This document shows positions 17,860 to 28,927 of a stretch of 64,000 nucleotides of DNA, piece by piece (position 1 is the first letter of the stretch; every line of letters starts with the position of its first letter). The DNA is from Streptococcus infantis SK970 (lineage in GTDB: Bacteria > Bacillota > Bacilli > Lactobacillales > Streptococcaceae), in contig AFUT01000009.1 of the NCBI GenBank assembly GCA_000223255.2, forward strand, positions 62,001 to 126,000. The letters run 5' to 3'. The notes under the pieces are model-generated. The model was given only the letters and a program-made list of their open reading frames with translations. It did no database searches and had not been told where the DNA came from. Both the position numbers and the translations under genes were made by a program.

Positions 17860-19356
17860 ATGAAAAAATATGTTTTTATGCGTATCTTGCGGTCGTTAGT
17901 TTCTATCTTTTTAGTAACGACCTTGATTTACACAATCATCTATACGATGGTTCCACGGAAGTTGATCTTCAAACAAGATACTAACTACAATAAAATTGCA
18001 ACTACAGCTGATAAACGCGATAACTATGAAAATACCGTTTATGAGCGTATGGGTTATATCGAATATTACGATACAAAAGAGTTGCAGGAAAAAGCTAGTA
18101 GCATTGACCCTTCTGTAACCGTTGATGCAAACGATACAAATAAAGCTATCTATGAAAAATATATCCAACAACTTGGGAATGGTTGGACTTTAGGTCAGTT
18201 CACTGAGAGTGGTCAGTTCTATGCGACTCGTGAAATCCCTATTTTCGAGCGTGTGTTCAAATTCTATGCAAACTTGCTTGATATTGACTATACAAACAAG
18301 ATTCAAGACCCAGAAAATCCTAATTTAGAGCGTTATTTGCGATTTGAAAACGATCCAGCGATTGGATGGTCTTTGGTAGGTTCAGGGACTAAACATAAAT
18401 ACCTCCTGTACTTCAATAGTCAATTCCCATTTGTTCACCAAAACTTTGTTAACTTGAACTTAGGAGATTCTTACCCAACTTATGCCAATACTCCTGTTCT
18501 TCAGGTTATCACACAAGGTCAAGGACAAACCAAGACTTCAGAAGTTCAATTCCCAACAGGTAAGAAAACTTCATCAGTCAACATTTACTCAAGAACATAC
18601 AAATCTCCAAGTCAGGCAGATGCACGTGAAGTAGCAAACTATGGTAAGGATGATCCTTATACAGCTACTGAAAGTAATTATCAGTATCCTTCAATGATTA
18701 CAAGCTCTGCTATCACAGGTTTGATTGGTCTTGCTATTTCATACGCGATTGCAATTCCACTTGGTTCTGCAATGGCTCGTTACAAGAATACATGGATTGA
18801 TAGTTTCTCTACAGGAGTATTGACTTTCTTGCTTGCTCTTCCAACTATTGCCCTTGTTTATATCATTCGTTTGATTGGATCTTCAATTGGATTCCCAGAT
18901 TCATTCCCTATCTTGGGTGCTGGAGACTGGCGTTCATATGTTTTACCTTCAGTTATTCTTGGTTTGCTTGGAGCACCTGGTCTAGCTATCTGGATTCGTC
19001 GTTATATGATCGACTTACAATCACAAGACTTTGTACGTTTTGCTCGTGCTAAGGGTCTTTCTGAAAAAGAAATTTCTAATAAACACATCTTTAAGAATGC
19101 TATGGTACCACTTGTTTCAGGTATTCCTGGTTCTATTATCGGTGTTATCGGTGGAGCAACTCTTACTGAAACAGTCTTCGCCTTCCCAGGTATGGGTAAA
19201 ATGTTGATTGACTCTGTAAAAGCGTCAAATAATAACATGGTTGTTGGTCTGGTCTTCATCTTTACAAGTGTCTCAATTTTCTCTTACTTAATCGGAGATA
19301 TTTGGATGACTATTATTGACCCTCGTATTAAGTTGACAGAGAAAGGAGGCAAATAA
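17860..19356 (+). CDS. amiC: Oligopeptide ABC transporter permease AmiC
   Basis: 498 residues, the known AmiC length. N-terminal membrane helix ([24 protein letters not shown]), a large ~230-residue extracytoplasmic insertion typical of AmiC, then the BPD-transp domain with five helices from about residue 280. The EAA loop that contacts the ATPases is [21 protein letters not shown] followed by [16 protein letters not shown]. It forms the channel with AmiD. The stop overlaps the amiD start by one base (TAATG), implying translational coupling. Confidence 0.95.
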   Translation: MKKYVFMRILRSLVSIFLVTTLIYTIIYTMVPRKLIFKQDTNYNKIATTADKRDNYENTVYERMGYIEYYDTKELQEKASSIDPSVTVDANDTNKAIYEKYIQQLGNGWTLGQFTESGQFYATREIPIFERVFKFYANLLDIDYTNKIQDPENPNLERYLRFENDPAIGWSLVGSGTKHKYLLYFNSQFPFVHQNFVNLNLGDSYPTYANTPVLQVITQGQGQTKTSEVQFPTGKKTSSVNIYSRTYKSPSQADAREVANYGKDDPYTATESNYQYPSMITSSAITGLIGLAISYAIAIPLGSAMARYKNTWIDSFSTGVLTFLLALPTIALVYIIRLIGSSIGFPDSFPILGAGDWRSYVLPSVILGLLGAPGLAIWIRRYMIDLQSQDFVRFARAKGLSEKEISNKHIFKNAMVPLVSGIPGSIIGVIGGATLTETVFAFPGMGKMLIDSVKASNNNMVVGLVFIFTSVSIFSYLIGDIWMTIIDPRIKLTEKGGK

Positions 19357-20282
19357 TGTCTACAATTAGCAATGATAAATTTCAATTTGTAAAACGTGAT
19401 GATTTTGCCTCTGAAGCAATTGATGCTCCTGCTTACTCATACTGGGGTTCTGTTTTTAGACAGTTTTTGAAGAAAAAATCAACAATCATCATGCTCGGTA
19501 TTTTGATTTCCATCGTATTGATGAGTTTCATCTACCCAATGTTCTCAGATTTTGACTTCAACGATGTAAGTAAAGTAAATGATTTTAGTGCTCGTTACAT
19601 TAAGCCAAATGCTGAACATTGGTTTGGTACAGATAGTAATGGTAAGTCTCTTTTTGACGGTGTCTGGTTTGGAGCTCGTAACTCTATCTTGATTTCCGTG
19701 ATTGCGACCTTCATCAACGTTGTTATCGGTGTTATTGTCGGCGGTATCTGGGGTATTTCAAAATCAGTTGACCGTATCATGATGGAAGTTTATAACGTTA
19801 TCAATAACATCCCATCACTTTTGATTGTTATTGTTTTGACTTACTCTATCGGTGCAGGTTTCTGGAACTTGATCTTTGCCATGAGTGTAACCACTTGGAT
19901 TGGTATTGCTTATATGATTCGTATCCAAATCATGCGTTACCGTGATTTGGAGTACAACCTTGCTTCACGTACACTCGGAACACCAACTTACAAAATCGTC
20001 ATTAAAAACATCATGCCTCAATTGGTATCTGTTATTGTTACTACCATGTCACAAATGCTTCCTGCATTTATCTCATATGAAGCCTTCCTATCATTCTTTG
20101 GACTTGGCTTGCCAATCACAGTACCAAGTTTGGGACGTTTGATTTCAGATTATTCTCAGAACGTAACAACAAATGCTTACCTCTTCTGGATTCCATTGAC
20201 AACTTTGGTTTTGGTATCCTTGTCACTTTTCGTAGTTGGTCAAAACCTAGCGGATGCTAGTGATCCACGTACACATAGATAG
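19356..20282 (+). CDS. amiD: Oligopeptide ABC transporter permease AmiD
   Basis: 308 residues, the expected length. One N-terminal helix ([20 protein letters not shown]), the OppC-type segment [23 protein letters not shown], then a five-helix permease domain with EAA loop [20 protein letters not shown]. It pairs with AmiC; the two ATPase genes follow. Start ATG overlaps the amiC stop. RBS GAAAGGAGG precedes it. Confidence 0.95.
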   Translation: MSTISNDKFQFVKRDDFASEAIDAPAYSYWGSVFRQFLKKKSTIIMLGILISIVLMSFIYPMFSDFDFNDVSKVNDFSARYIKPNAEHWFGTDSNGKSLFDGVWFGARNSILISVIATFINVVIGVIVGGIWGISKSVDRIMMEVYNVINNIPSLLIVIVLTYSIGAGFWNLIFAMSVTTWIGIAYMIRIQIMRYRDLEYNLASRTLGTPTYKIVIKNIMPQLVSVIVTTMSQMLPAFISYEAFLSFFGLGLPITVPSLGRLISDYSQNVTTNAYLFWIPLTTLVLVSLSLFVVGQNLADASDPRTHR

Positions 20283-20290
20283 GAGTAGAC

Positions 20291-21357
20291 ATGACAAAAG
20301 AAAAAATGTAATTTTGACTGCTCAAGATATTGTCGTGGAATTTGATGTTCGTGACAAGATTTTGACAGCTATTCGAGGCGTCTCCATCGATTTGATTGAG
20401 GGGGAAGTTCTCGCTTTAGTTGGTGAGTCAGGTTCAGGTAAATCAGTTTTAACAAAAACCTTCACAGGAATGTTAGAAGAAAACGGACGTATTGCGAAAG
20501 GTAGTATTATTTATCGTGATCAAGATTTGACTGAACTTTCTTCTAATAGAGATTGGGAACAAATCCGAGGTGCCAAGATTGCAACTATCTTCCAGGATCC
20601 GATGACCAGCCTTGACCCAATCAAGACAATCGGAAGTCAAATCACTGAAGTTATTGTAAAACACCAAGGTAAATCAGCTCAAGAAGCAAAAGAATTGGCA
20701 ATCGACTATATGAATAAGGTCGGTATCCCTGATGCTGAGAGACGTTTTGATGAATACCCATTCCAGTATTCTGGTGGGATGCGTCAACGTATCGTAATTG
20801 CAATTGCTCTTGCCTGTCGCCCAGATGTGCTTATCTGTGATGAGCCAACAACAGCCCTTGATGTAACCATTCAAGCTCAGATTATTGACTTGTTAAAGAC
20901 ACTGCAACAGGAATACCACTTTACAACAATCTTTATTACCCACGACCTTGGTGTCGTAGCAAGTATTGCTGATAAAGTTGCAGTTATGTATGCTGGTGAA
21001 ATTGTTGAGTATGGTACAGTTGAAGAAATTTTCTACGACCCACGTCACCCATACACATGGAGTCTCTTGTCAAGTTTGCCACAGTTGGCTGACGAAAAAG
21101 GTGAATTGTATTCAATTCCTGGAACACCTCCATCACTTTATACTGAATTGAAGGGAGATGCATTTGCTCTTCGTTCAGACTATGCGATGAAGATTGATTT
21201 CGAAGAAAAAGCACCTCAGTTTGCTGTATCAGATACTCATTGGGCCAAAACATGGTTGCTTGATGAACGAGCTCCAAAAGTTGCAAAACCAGCAGTGATT
21301 GCAGACTTACACGATAAGATTCGTGAAAAGATGGGCTTTGCTCATCTTGAGGACTAG
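20291..21357 (+). CDS. amiE: Oligopeptide ABC transporter ATPase AmiE (frameshift at codon 5)
   Basis: ATG 20291 (RBS AGGAG) gives MTKEKM and stops; one A added to the A6 run at 20301-20306 restores [18 protein letters not shown] and a protein of exactly 355 residues, the AmiE length. Walker [10 protein letters not shown]-loop [10 protein letters not shown], signature SGGMRQR, Walker [14 protein letters not shown] and the H-loop FITHDLG are all intact. The C-terminal oligopeptide/dipeptide domain starts around [15 protein letters not shown]. Energises import with AmiF. Confidence 0.94.
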
Positions 21358-21367
21358 GAGGAAGGAA

Positions 21368-22338
21368 ATGTCTGAAAAATTAGTAGAAGTTAAAGACTTA
21401 GAGATTTCCTTCGGTGAAGGAAGCAAAAAGTTTGTAGCAGTAAAAAATGCAAACTTCTTTATCAACAAAGGAGAAACTTTCTCGCTCGTTGGAGAATCTG
21501 GTAGTGGTAAGACAACAATCGGTCGTGCTATTATCGGTCTTAATGATACCAGCAAAGGTGATATCATCTTTGAAGGTAAAAAATTAATGGTAAAAAATCA
21601 CGTGAACAAGCAGAGGAATTGATCCGTCGCATTCAAATGATTTTCCAAGACCCAGCTGCAAGTTTGAATGAACGTGCGACAGTGGACTATATCATCTCTG
21701 AAGGTCTTTACAACCACCATTTATTTAAAGATGAAGAAGAAAGAAAAGAGAAAGTTCAAAATATCATTCGTGAAGTGGGACTTTTGGCTGAACACTTAAC
21801 TCGTTATCCTCATGAGTTCTCAGGTGGACAACGTCAACGTATTGGGATTGCCCGTGCTTTGGTTATGCAACCTGACTTCGTTATCGCGGATGAGCCAATC
21901 TCAGCCTTGGACGTTTCTGTACGTGCCCAAGTTTTGAACTTGCTCAAGAAATTCCAAAAAGAATTGGGCTTAACCTATCTCTTTATCGCCCACGATTTGT
22001 CAGTAGTTCGTTTTATCTCTGATCGTATCGCGGTAATTTATAAGGGTGTCATTGTAGAAGTAGCTGAAACTGAAGAATTGTTTAACAATCCAGTTCATCC
22101 ATACACACAAGCACTTTTATCAGCTGTGCCGATTCCAGACCCAATCTTGGAACGTAAGAAAGTTTTGAAAGTCTATGATCCTAATCAACATGACTACGAA
22201 ACTGATAAACCGTCTATGGTTGAAATTCGTCCAGGACATTATGTTTGGGCTAACCAAGCAGAATTGGAACGATATAAAAAGAAATTAAATAATGAAAAGT
22301 TTTATAATCTTCCTAGTATTATTCTAGAAAGGTTATGA
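21368..22338 (+). CDS. amiF: Oligopeptide ABC transporter ATPase AmiF (internal frameshift)
   Basis: ATG 21368 (RBS GAGGAAGG). The first 75 codons carry Walker A GESGSGKT. The frame is lost at the A6 run 21578-21583; one added A gives [19 protein letters not shown] and rejoins the second half with [47 protein letters not shown] and [14 protein letters not shown]. The repaired length is 323 residues, about 15 longer than the usual 308, because the expected stop near 22290 is absent and the frame runs through [13 protein letters not shown]. That may be a second small error or a real extension. Confidence 0.92.
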
Positions 22339-22364
22339 AACTTTTTTATTTTGCAGATAAAAAC

Positions 22365-22392
22365 TTGATAATCTACATAAATTTGATATACT
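22365..22392 (+). promoter_or_regulatory. Promoter for two small ORFs after amiF
   Basis: -35 TTGATA (22365-22370), 16-bp spacer, -10 TATACT (22387-22392) with TG one base upstream. It lies 54 bases before the ATG at 22446 and after the amiF stop. Confidence 0.6.
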
Positions 22393-22445
22393 GAATACAA
22401 TAAGAACTAATCTGTTAGAAACGATATGAACTACGGGAGAATCAC

Positions 22446-22645
22446 ATGGACAACCAACCAAATTTTTTACAGGAATGGCTAGAATGATTGGGACATGCCT
22501 CTGGGTAAAAGGAATGGAAGTGCTGACTGAGAAGAAGGAATCTGAGCCAAAAGCCTTAGAGGTTGCTAAATTTCTTGCGGCTTATAAAATGATATCTGCT
22601 CTGCCTTGGATTGCGGGACTTCCTAGAAAGGAAGATAAAAAATGA
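22446..22645 (+). CDS. Small uncharacterised protein (66 aa, frameshift)
   Basis: ATG 22446 follows GGGAGA. As given it ends after 13 codons; one T added to the T6 run at 22463-22468 joins MDNQPNFF to TGMARMIGTCLWVKGMEVL and a charged stretch (TEKKESEPKALEVAKF), ending in LPRKEDKK at 22645. About 66 residues, amphipathic, no recognisable family. It has its own promoter, and its stop overlaps the next ATG by 4 bases (ATGA), so the two are probably translated together. The coding case rests on the repaired frame and the RBS. Confidence 0.5.
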
Positions 22646-22737
22646 AATTTATTTGGGATATTTTATTTTATATCCTAGTCAAGCCACTGATTATGATTGT
22701 AGAATTCATTTGGTATCACATTTGTTTATTTTTATGA
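22642..22737 (+). CDS. Small hydrophobic peptide (31 aa)
   Basis: ATG 22642 overlaps the stop of the previous small ORF (ATGA) and sits behind GGAAG. The peptide, starting MKFIWDILFYILVKPLIMIV and ending in CLFL, is almost entirely one membrane helix with aromatic residues and no charged tail. No family recognised. The size and coupling resemble toxin-like or regulatory membrane peptides, which is only a guess. The remaining ~90 bases up to the terminator hold no convincing gene. Confidence 0.4.
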   Translation: MKFIWDILFYILVKPLIMIVEFIWYHICLFL

Positions 22738-22824
22738 ATTCCTTTTGAATTTGTTATATTCGCTTTTTAACTGGATTTATAACTGGCTTTTTAGTTTATT
22801 TTAAAAGACTCTGAAAGAAATCAA

Positions 22825-22853
22825 AAGGATGAGTAATTTACTCATCCTTTTTC
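22825..22853. terminator. Bidirectional terminator between the small ORFs and the fucosidase
   Basis: Perfect 10-bp stem GGATGAGTAA / TTACTCATCC around a single T, flanked by AAAA and TTTTT, so it can terminate on either strand. Confidence 0.85.
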
Positions 22854-22860
22854 TATTTAT

Positions 22861-25800
22861 CTAAATCTTTATAGAATTATTGGGATCACTGTTTTTACTT
22901 TTTAGCAAGAAGGCAGAAGTTAAAGCTAGACTGAGACTTGCCATGAAGAGGAGTGGGCTAGACTCTTCTCCAGTGGCAGGAAGCTGCTTGTCATTTGTAG
23001 AATTTTCACCATTGAGCTGGTTTTTATTTGCTAATGGACGAGCTTCTTCGATTTGACTTGAGCTTGGTTGTTGGACTTCTGTTTCAGTCTTGTAGACGAT
23101 AGCATAAGTAGTCAAATCAATGGTGAGAAACTCAAGCATGCCATCACGAATGGTGAAATCTTGTGCTTTCAAGTCTTTTTCTGAACTGAAGCGATAGAAT
23201 ACCTGGACTGTACCAGAAATTGGTAATCGAACCAGTACAGCACCTTTTGCTTGGATTGGTTGACCATTTTCATCCTTGAGTTGAATGTTGTAGGCATCAT
23301 ATTTCTTGCCCAAGAGTTCTTGCTTGTCTACTTTATGGATTTCAAGATAACTTGCTTCACCGAGCTCATTTGCTCCACTGATGACTTGAACTCCGGTAGC
23401 CTGGTCTTTTAAGGCTTTGAGTTTAAATTCAGGAAGGGAGAGGCTAGGCGCAGCCTGGTCACTCGCAGTACTGATAGGTTTAGTGTATTCAGGAATATCT
23501 ACGCTAGGCGCAGCCTGGTCGCTCGCAGTACCGATAGGTCCAGTGTATTCAGGAATATCTACGCTAGGCGCAGCCTGGTCGCTCGCAGTACTGATAGGTC
23601 CAGTGTATTCAGGAATATCTACGCTAGGCGCAGCCTGGTCGCTCGCAGTACCGATAGGCTTAGTATATTCAGGGATATCTACGCTAGGTGCAGCCTGATC
23701 GCTTGCAGTACCGATAGGCCCAGCATATTCAGGGATATCTACAGTAGGCGCTTCTTGTTCCCCTGCAGTACCGATAGGTTTAGTGTATTCAGAGATATCT
23801 ACGCTAGGAGCTGCCTGATCGCTTGCAGTACCGATAGGCCCAGCATACTCAGGGATATCTACAGTAGGCGCTTCCTGTTCTCCCGCAGTTCCAATTGGGT
23901 CAGTATATTCAGGAATGGTTACTACTGGAGCAGGCTCGTCACCTTTGCTTGTAACAACTTGATCTTCTACAGGTGCAATTTCCCCTTTTGGAAAGACTGT
24001 TACAATAGTACTGCTTCGTGTTTCTCCTTGGATAGCATAAGCTTCTATTGGATTGCCAGTTTTACGTTCCGTAGTTTCAGGAATGTCGATTTGAACCTTG
24101 TTATCCTTTATGCTTAATACAGTTTGCTCGCCAGAAGTGACAAGATGATCTTTATCGACTTTTCTTAGGACTAGGGAATCCGTAATACCAGGGAATGTCA
24201 CAGCTACAGCATCCCAGTTGCCATTTGGTAAAGTTAGTGTTACTTTCTTATCTTCTACCTTAACAGGCTCTAGGGCTGGTGTATCTAATGATACTGATGG
24301 AGCTTTTAGAATATCGAATGAATCGAGGGAGATTTTCTTTCGACCTTCTGGAGAATCTGGGTCCACTTTTAAAGTTAAGACGTGGTCGCCATCTGCTAGA
24401 TTAGTGAATTCGCCAATCAAAGCTCCTTTTTCGGTAGCTCCGGCAGTGTAGAAGTCAAGGCTTGGCATTTCTTTTCCATCGAGTGTCACAAGAGCCTTGC
24501 CAAGAGCTGAAGTTTTCAGTCCATAGATACGAATACCTGTACCAGAGAATGGAATTGTCGCAGTTGCTTCAGGAGCAAGACTATCGTCTGCATTGATATC
24601 TGCATATTTCTCTGTAGAAGCATAGAGTTCCGCATCAGTCCAGTCTTTAAATGCTGAACCGTATTGGATACGAGAATCACGATCATCTATTTTTTCAACG
24701 GTTTCTCCCTGTCCTGGGAAAATCTTGAAGTAGTCTAAGGAAATTTTTGAGCGTTCACTTCCTCGGCCCTTATGTTCGCGTTTAACAGTGATAGTCATAA
24801 GGTGAGGTCCTGAAGATAGATTTGTATAACGACCAATCAAGACACCTTTTTCAGTGGCTCCTGCAGTATAGAAATCAAGCTCACCAACAGATTTGCCATC
24901 GATTGTAACCTCAGCAAGTCCTAATTGAGAAGATTTGAGTCCGTAAATTTCAATACCAGGTCCATTGAAAGGAATGGTTGCTGTTGCATCCTTATCGGAA
25001 TAATTCCCATTTGAGATATCGGCGTATTTTTCTGTTCCGCCAAAGAGTTCTGAGTCAGACCAGTCTCCAAAGGCAGCACCATACTGAATGCGAGAGTCAC
25101 GATCATCCATGAGCTCACTAAAGGCAGAGATTGAAGCAGTATCTGAAATAGATGTTGAGCGTTCTCCTAAAACTGCCTGAACAGTGTAAGTATATGCGTG
25201 ACTTGAATCAATAGAGCGATCGATGAAGCGCGTTTGATTGGTTGTAAAGTCACGAACAGTAGGGCTTTGGCTATTTTCATCCGTACTTTCTCGATGGATG
25301 ATATAGTGAGTCGCTCCTTCAACAGCATTGAAATTAAGTTCTGCAGTCGTTGTATCTTTTCGTTGGGCAGTCAGACGAGTAATACGACCAGGGAAGTTTT
25401 CAAAGGTAATGACATCGCCCTTTTGAGTAGCAAGCTGGATGCGATTGTCTTTGATGCGGGTAGCTTGTACTTCCTTACCGTTTACCTTGACAAGGCTAGC
25501 TTCGATATTTGGATAGTCTACGACTAAGTCTCCACCCACATTAGAAAGGAAGGATAGCGTTTCAAGATTCTTTTCTTTCCATTTCATGCTGACTTCAAAG
25601 TTACCACGAGCTACTAGACCTGAGACTTGACCATCTTTCCAGGCATCTGGAAGGGCTGGTAATGGGGCAATGTAGCCGGTGTGAGACTGAAGGAGCATTT
25701 CTGCCATACCGCTGGTTGCACCAAAGTTCCCATCAATTTGGAAAGGCGCGTGCGTATCCCAGAGGTTTTCTAGAGTTGAGGATCTGAGTTGTTCTGCCAG

Positions 25801-28160
25801 CAAACGATGGGCACGATTTCCATCAAGCAGACGAGCCCAGAGGTTGATTTTATTAGCCTTAGACCAACCGGTACCACCATCTCCACGATGGTTTAGGGTT
25901 GCGCGTGCTGCTTCCAGATATTCAGGCTGATCTTTGCCAAATAGAGTACCTGGGAAGAGTCCAACCAGATGAGAAACGTGACGGTGGTGGTTTTCAATTC
26001 CTTCATTAGTGAATTGAGGACTGTCTTCCTCGTACCATTCCTTGATACGGCCCTCTTGATTGATATGAAGTGGTTTGAGCTTGTCAAATTTAGCCTTTAC
26101 TTCGGTTACCAAGTCTTGGTCGACATTGAGATGATTAGCTGCTTCCATATAATCATGGAATAACTGCCAAACTAGAGATTGGTCAAAGGTATTCCCAATC
26201 GTGATAGTTCCATGTTCTGGTGAGTATGATGGAGAAGAAACCCAACGGTCACTAGATTTGTCGTAGTGCAAGAAGGAATTCCAGAACTTGGCTGTTTCCT
26301 TGAGCATTGGATAAATCTTTTCTTTGAGATAAGTTTCATCCTTGGTGAATTTGTAGTAGTCATAGACGTTCTGCATCATCCAAGCATTGGCAGCTGGAGA
26401 CCAACCCCAATAGTAATTCCAACCTGGAGTCGTCCAGCCAAATGGCGTTGCCTGAGTATGAACCAGCCAACCATTTTCTTGGCCGTCTTTGGATTCGATA
26501 CCTGCATATTCTTTAGCAGCGATACGACCATAGTAGCGCATGTCATCAATATAATTGACCATTGGCCTAGCAGTTTCTGCAAGATTGTTCATGTAGGCAG
26601 GCCAATAGTTCATCTGAAGATTGACATTGAGGTGGTAGTCTGAGTTCCAAGGTGGATTGTCTACAGCATTCCAGACTCCTTGCAAGTTGGCAGGAAGGGC
26701 ATCTGTCCGGTCACGAGAAGAACTGATGAGTAGATAACGTCCGTATTGGAAGAAGAGCTCTTCTAGTTTTTGCCCTTTTTCTGGGTTGTAGGTATGTAGA
26801 GCTTCTTTTGTAGTTTGGCTAGACTTGCTACCGCCAAGGTTTAGTTGAACACGATTGAAGAGACTTTGATAATCCTTGATGTGGTTATTTTTAGGGTTTC
26901 ATAATCTTTTGCCTTGGCAGCTTCTACGATAGACTTAACAGTTTTTTCTAGGTCAATATCCTTGCGATAATTGGTTTTTGGATTTTGAGCAAAGTTGGTC
27001 TTGGCACTGAGTAAAAGGGTCGCATAGCTGGCTCCGGTGACAGTCAAATAGCCATCTTGTGCAGTGACTTGTCCGTCTGTCTTGATTCCGAGATAGGAAG
27101 CAAATTTTAGACCATTGTCTTTGACAGTTCCTTTGAGCAAAATACCATTAGAATCAGTGGTAACTGCTCCTTGTTTATAATTTGAATATTCCCAAGAGTA
27201 GTCGCCATTCGCAATCAAATCTTCAGTCAAGCTATTCCAGAGTGTAAAATCAAGGGTCTTATCACCTTTTTTACTCAAGTGGGTCACAGTAACATCGTCA
27301 GGATAGCTAGAGAAGGTTTCGCGTTTAAAGTTTGTACCGTCTTGGGTATAAGAAGTGGTCGAGATGGCCTCAGAAATATCTAAGCCACGATGGTAGTCGG
27401 TAACATTCTCCAAACCTTTCTTTTGGTTGTTAAAGACCATAAAGATATCACCAAAAGATAAGTAACGGCCATACTGAGAATTGTTTGGTCCGACTAGGTT
27501 GCGCTCCGCTAATTGTTTAGCTTTTTGGCGGTTTCCTTCTTCTAATGCCTTACGAATTTCTGCTAAAACCTTATAGCGGTCTTGATAGTTCCCTCCATTG
27601 TAGTCGGTGCTATCCGGTTGCGGTCCACCCGACCAGAGTGTTTTTTCATTGTATTGGATTCTTTCTTCACCGATGAGCCCAAAAATTTTTGCCCCCATTT
27701 CTCCATTTCCCACTGGCAGGGCTTGTTTTTCCCAGCCGTCATAAGAAGGAGCAGTTGGTTGGTCGTAATGAAGTTGATAGTTTTCTTGCTTAGTCATAGG
27801 AAGTTCTGGTTTTTCACTCTCCTTATTTTCAGAAGGTTCAACTACAGTGTTAGTCTCTGATTGATGATGTATTTGAGGTATTTCCTTTTCAGGTTTTACC
27901 TCTTTGTCAGCTAATTCAGTAGAAGTTTGATTTTCTGTGCTTGTTTGATTTTCCTTATCCTCTTGAGTGGGTTCCTCTACTTTTGTATTCACTTGAACCG
28001 TAGTCTCACTGAAACTTGCTTGATTTTCTTTCACTTCGATGCCATCGGCAGCTACATTCTGTGTTGCTAGAAAAACAGCTCCCAGTAGAACAGAAGCAGT
28101 TCCAACGGTCAATTTTCGGATGCTATACTTACAGGATTTTTCCCAATAGCTCTTCTCCAT
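22861..28160 (-). CDS. Cell-wall-anchored GH95 alpha-L-fucosidase (frameshift)
   Basis: About 1766 residues once the frame is repaired by one A at the T5 run 26888-26892 (LKNNHIKDYQSLFNRVQLNLG). Order: YSIRK signal YSIRKLTVGTASVLLG; a Glu/Thr-rich linker; the GH95 catalytic domain (about 160-930) with LPVGNGEMGAKIFG, WNSDYHLNVNLQMNYWPA and FQIDGNFGATSGMAEMLL; two related ~120-residue modules beginning DDRDSRIQYG; eight 20-residue repeats of the type APSVDIPEYTGPIGTASDQA; then LPATGEE and a membrane anchor. GH95 enzymes release alpha-1,2-linked fucose from host glycans. Start ATG 28160 follows AAGGAG. Carried as a single gene, with a cre site in its leader. Confidence 0.88.
23443..23935 (-). 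repeat. 60-bp tandem repeats in the fucosidase stalk (8 units)
   Basis: Units of exactly 60 bp encode 20 residues each, alternating between endings GEQE and SDQA and between EYTGP, EYTKP and EYAGP. Neighbouring units in the 23460-23700 part are nearly identical in DNA, so the number is likely to vary between strains. They form a Pro/Asp-rich stalk between the last globular module and the wall anchor. Confidence 0.9.
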
Positions 28161-28180
28161 AAAAACTCCTTTCTCAAATC

Positions 28181-28194
28181 TGTAAGCGCATACA
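28181..28194. promoter_or_regulatory. CcpA-binding cre site upstream of the fucosidase
   Basis: TGTAAGCGCATACA matches every fixed position of the cre core TGNAANCGNWNNCA. It sits 21 bases upstream of the fucosidase ATG, downstream of the predicted promoter, a position typical of catabolite repression by roadblock. ccpA is encoded in this window. Confidence 0.7.
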
Positions 28195-28212
28195 TTTTCT
28201 TGTAAAAAAAAT

Positions 28213-28287
28213 AAGCCTTGCAGAAAGATATTTTCTTTGTTTTGTATAATCTTAATATAGCAAATAAATCGATCCAATGCAAGGCTT
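28213..28287. repeat. 10-bp inverted repeat spanning the fucosidase promoter
   Basis: AAGCCTTGCA (28213-28222) and TGCAAGGCTT (28278-28287) are exact inverted copies 55 bases apart. One arm overlaps the -35 box and the other lies in the leader. Confidence 0.6.
28254..28282 (-). promoter_or_regulatory. Promoter of the fucosidase gene
   Basis: On the minus strand: -35 TTGCAT (28277-28282), 17-bp spacer, -10 TATATT (28254-28259) preceded by TGC. About 94 bases of leader follow, containing the cre site and RBS. The remainder of the 28161-28474 gap holds a 10-bp inverted repeat and AT-rich sequence with no gene. Confidence 0.6.
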
Positions 28288-28435
28288 TTTCGGAAAAACT
28301 GAATTATTTTACCATATTTTTGTGCTTTTATTTTTTATAAAAATCGAACTTAAAAATGATTAGATATTAAATGAAATATGAGGAATTAGCCATCTGAAAG
28401 CGTAACTCAAACTAGTCAGGCGTGGGACTTTATGG

Positions 28436-28441
28436 TATAAT
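28436..28441 (+). promoter_or_regulatory. Extended -10 promoter of the UPF0154 gene
   Basis: ATGGTATAAT: perfect TATAAT with upstream TG, 34 bases before the ATG at 28475. Confidence 0.5.
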
Positions 28442-28474
28442 ATAGAAGATTCAAAAAGAAACAGGAGAAATATT

Positions 28475-28720
28475 ATGGACCTTATTTTAGCAATTGTATT
28501 GATTGTTTTAGCTTTTCTTGGTGGAGCTCTTGGAGGAATGTACTTGGTGCGCAAGCAAATCGAAAAAGAATTTGCGGATAACCCACGTTTGAATGCAGAA
28601 GCCGTTCGTACTCTCTTGAGTGCAAATGGTCAAAAGCCAAGCGAAGCTAAGGTACAACAAGTTTACCACCAAATCATTCGCCAACAAAAAGCAGCCCTCG
28701 CTAACAATAAAAAGAAATAA
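28475..28720 (+). CDS. UPF0154 (YneF-like) small membrane protein
   Basis: 81 residues. One N-terminal transmembrane helix ([22 protein letters not shown]) then the family motif [15 protein letters not shown] and a basic cytoplasmic tail ending NNKKK. Function unknown; the family is widely conserved in Firmicutes. RBS AGGAG precedes the ATG. A hairpin at 28730 follows the stop. Confidence 0.88.
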   Translation: MDLILAIVLIVLAFLGGALGGMYLVRKQIEKEFADNPRLNAEAVRTLLSANGQKPSEAKVQQVYHQIIRQQKAALANNKKK

Positions 28721-28729
28721 ATAGGAAAA

Positions 28730-28751
28730 GTCTGGGATGAAAGTTCCAGAC
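28730..28751 (+). terminator. Terminator-like hairpin, GGGA-YRAAAG-TTCY family
   Basis: 8-bp stem GTCTGGGA / TTCCAGAC (one G-U) with loop TGAAAG, 9 bases after the UPF0154 stop; TTCTC follows rather than a clean T tract. The stem top and loop match those at 2962 and 44785. Confidence 0.55.
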
Positions 28752-28927
28752 TTCTCACTATGTTCAACTGATATTTAAGGATAAGACTTTTTCCTTGCAT
28801 TCTATTGATATTTGATTATGATTAAGAGGGAGATAGTCTGGAGTTTACCATTCTGTCAGAAATTTCAGTAAGAAATATAATGATAATGAACTATCAATCA
28901 GAAAAATGAGACTAGAAAGAAGACTGT

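Noticed and set aside
23417..24117. Long plus-strand open frames opposite the fucosidase repeats
   Set aside because: They are shadows of the 60-bp coding repeats: their length follows from the repeat period, they have no RBS or promoter, and the minus-strand frame encodes clear domains and an LPXTG anchor.
26841..28277. Two separate fucosidase-related genes
   Set aside because: The halves join into one continuous GH95 domain when one base is restored at 26888-26892; the second half has no start or RBS at the break.
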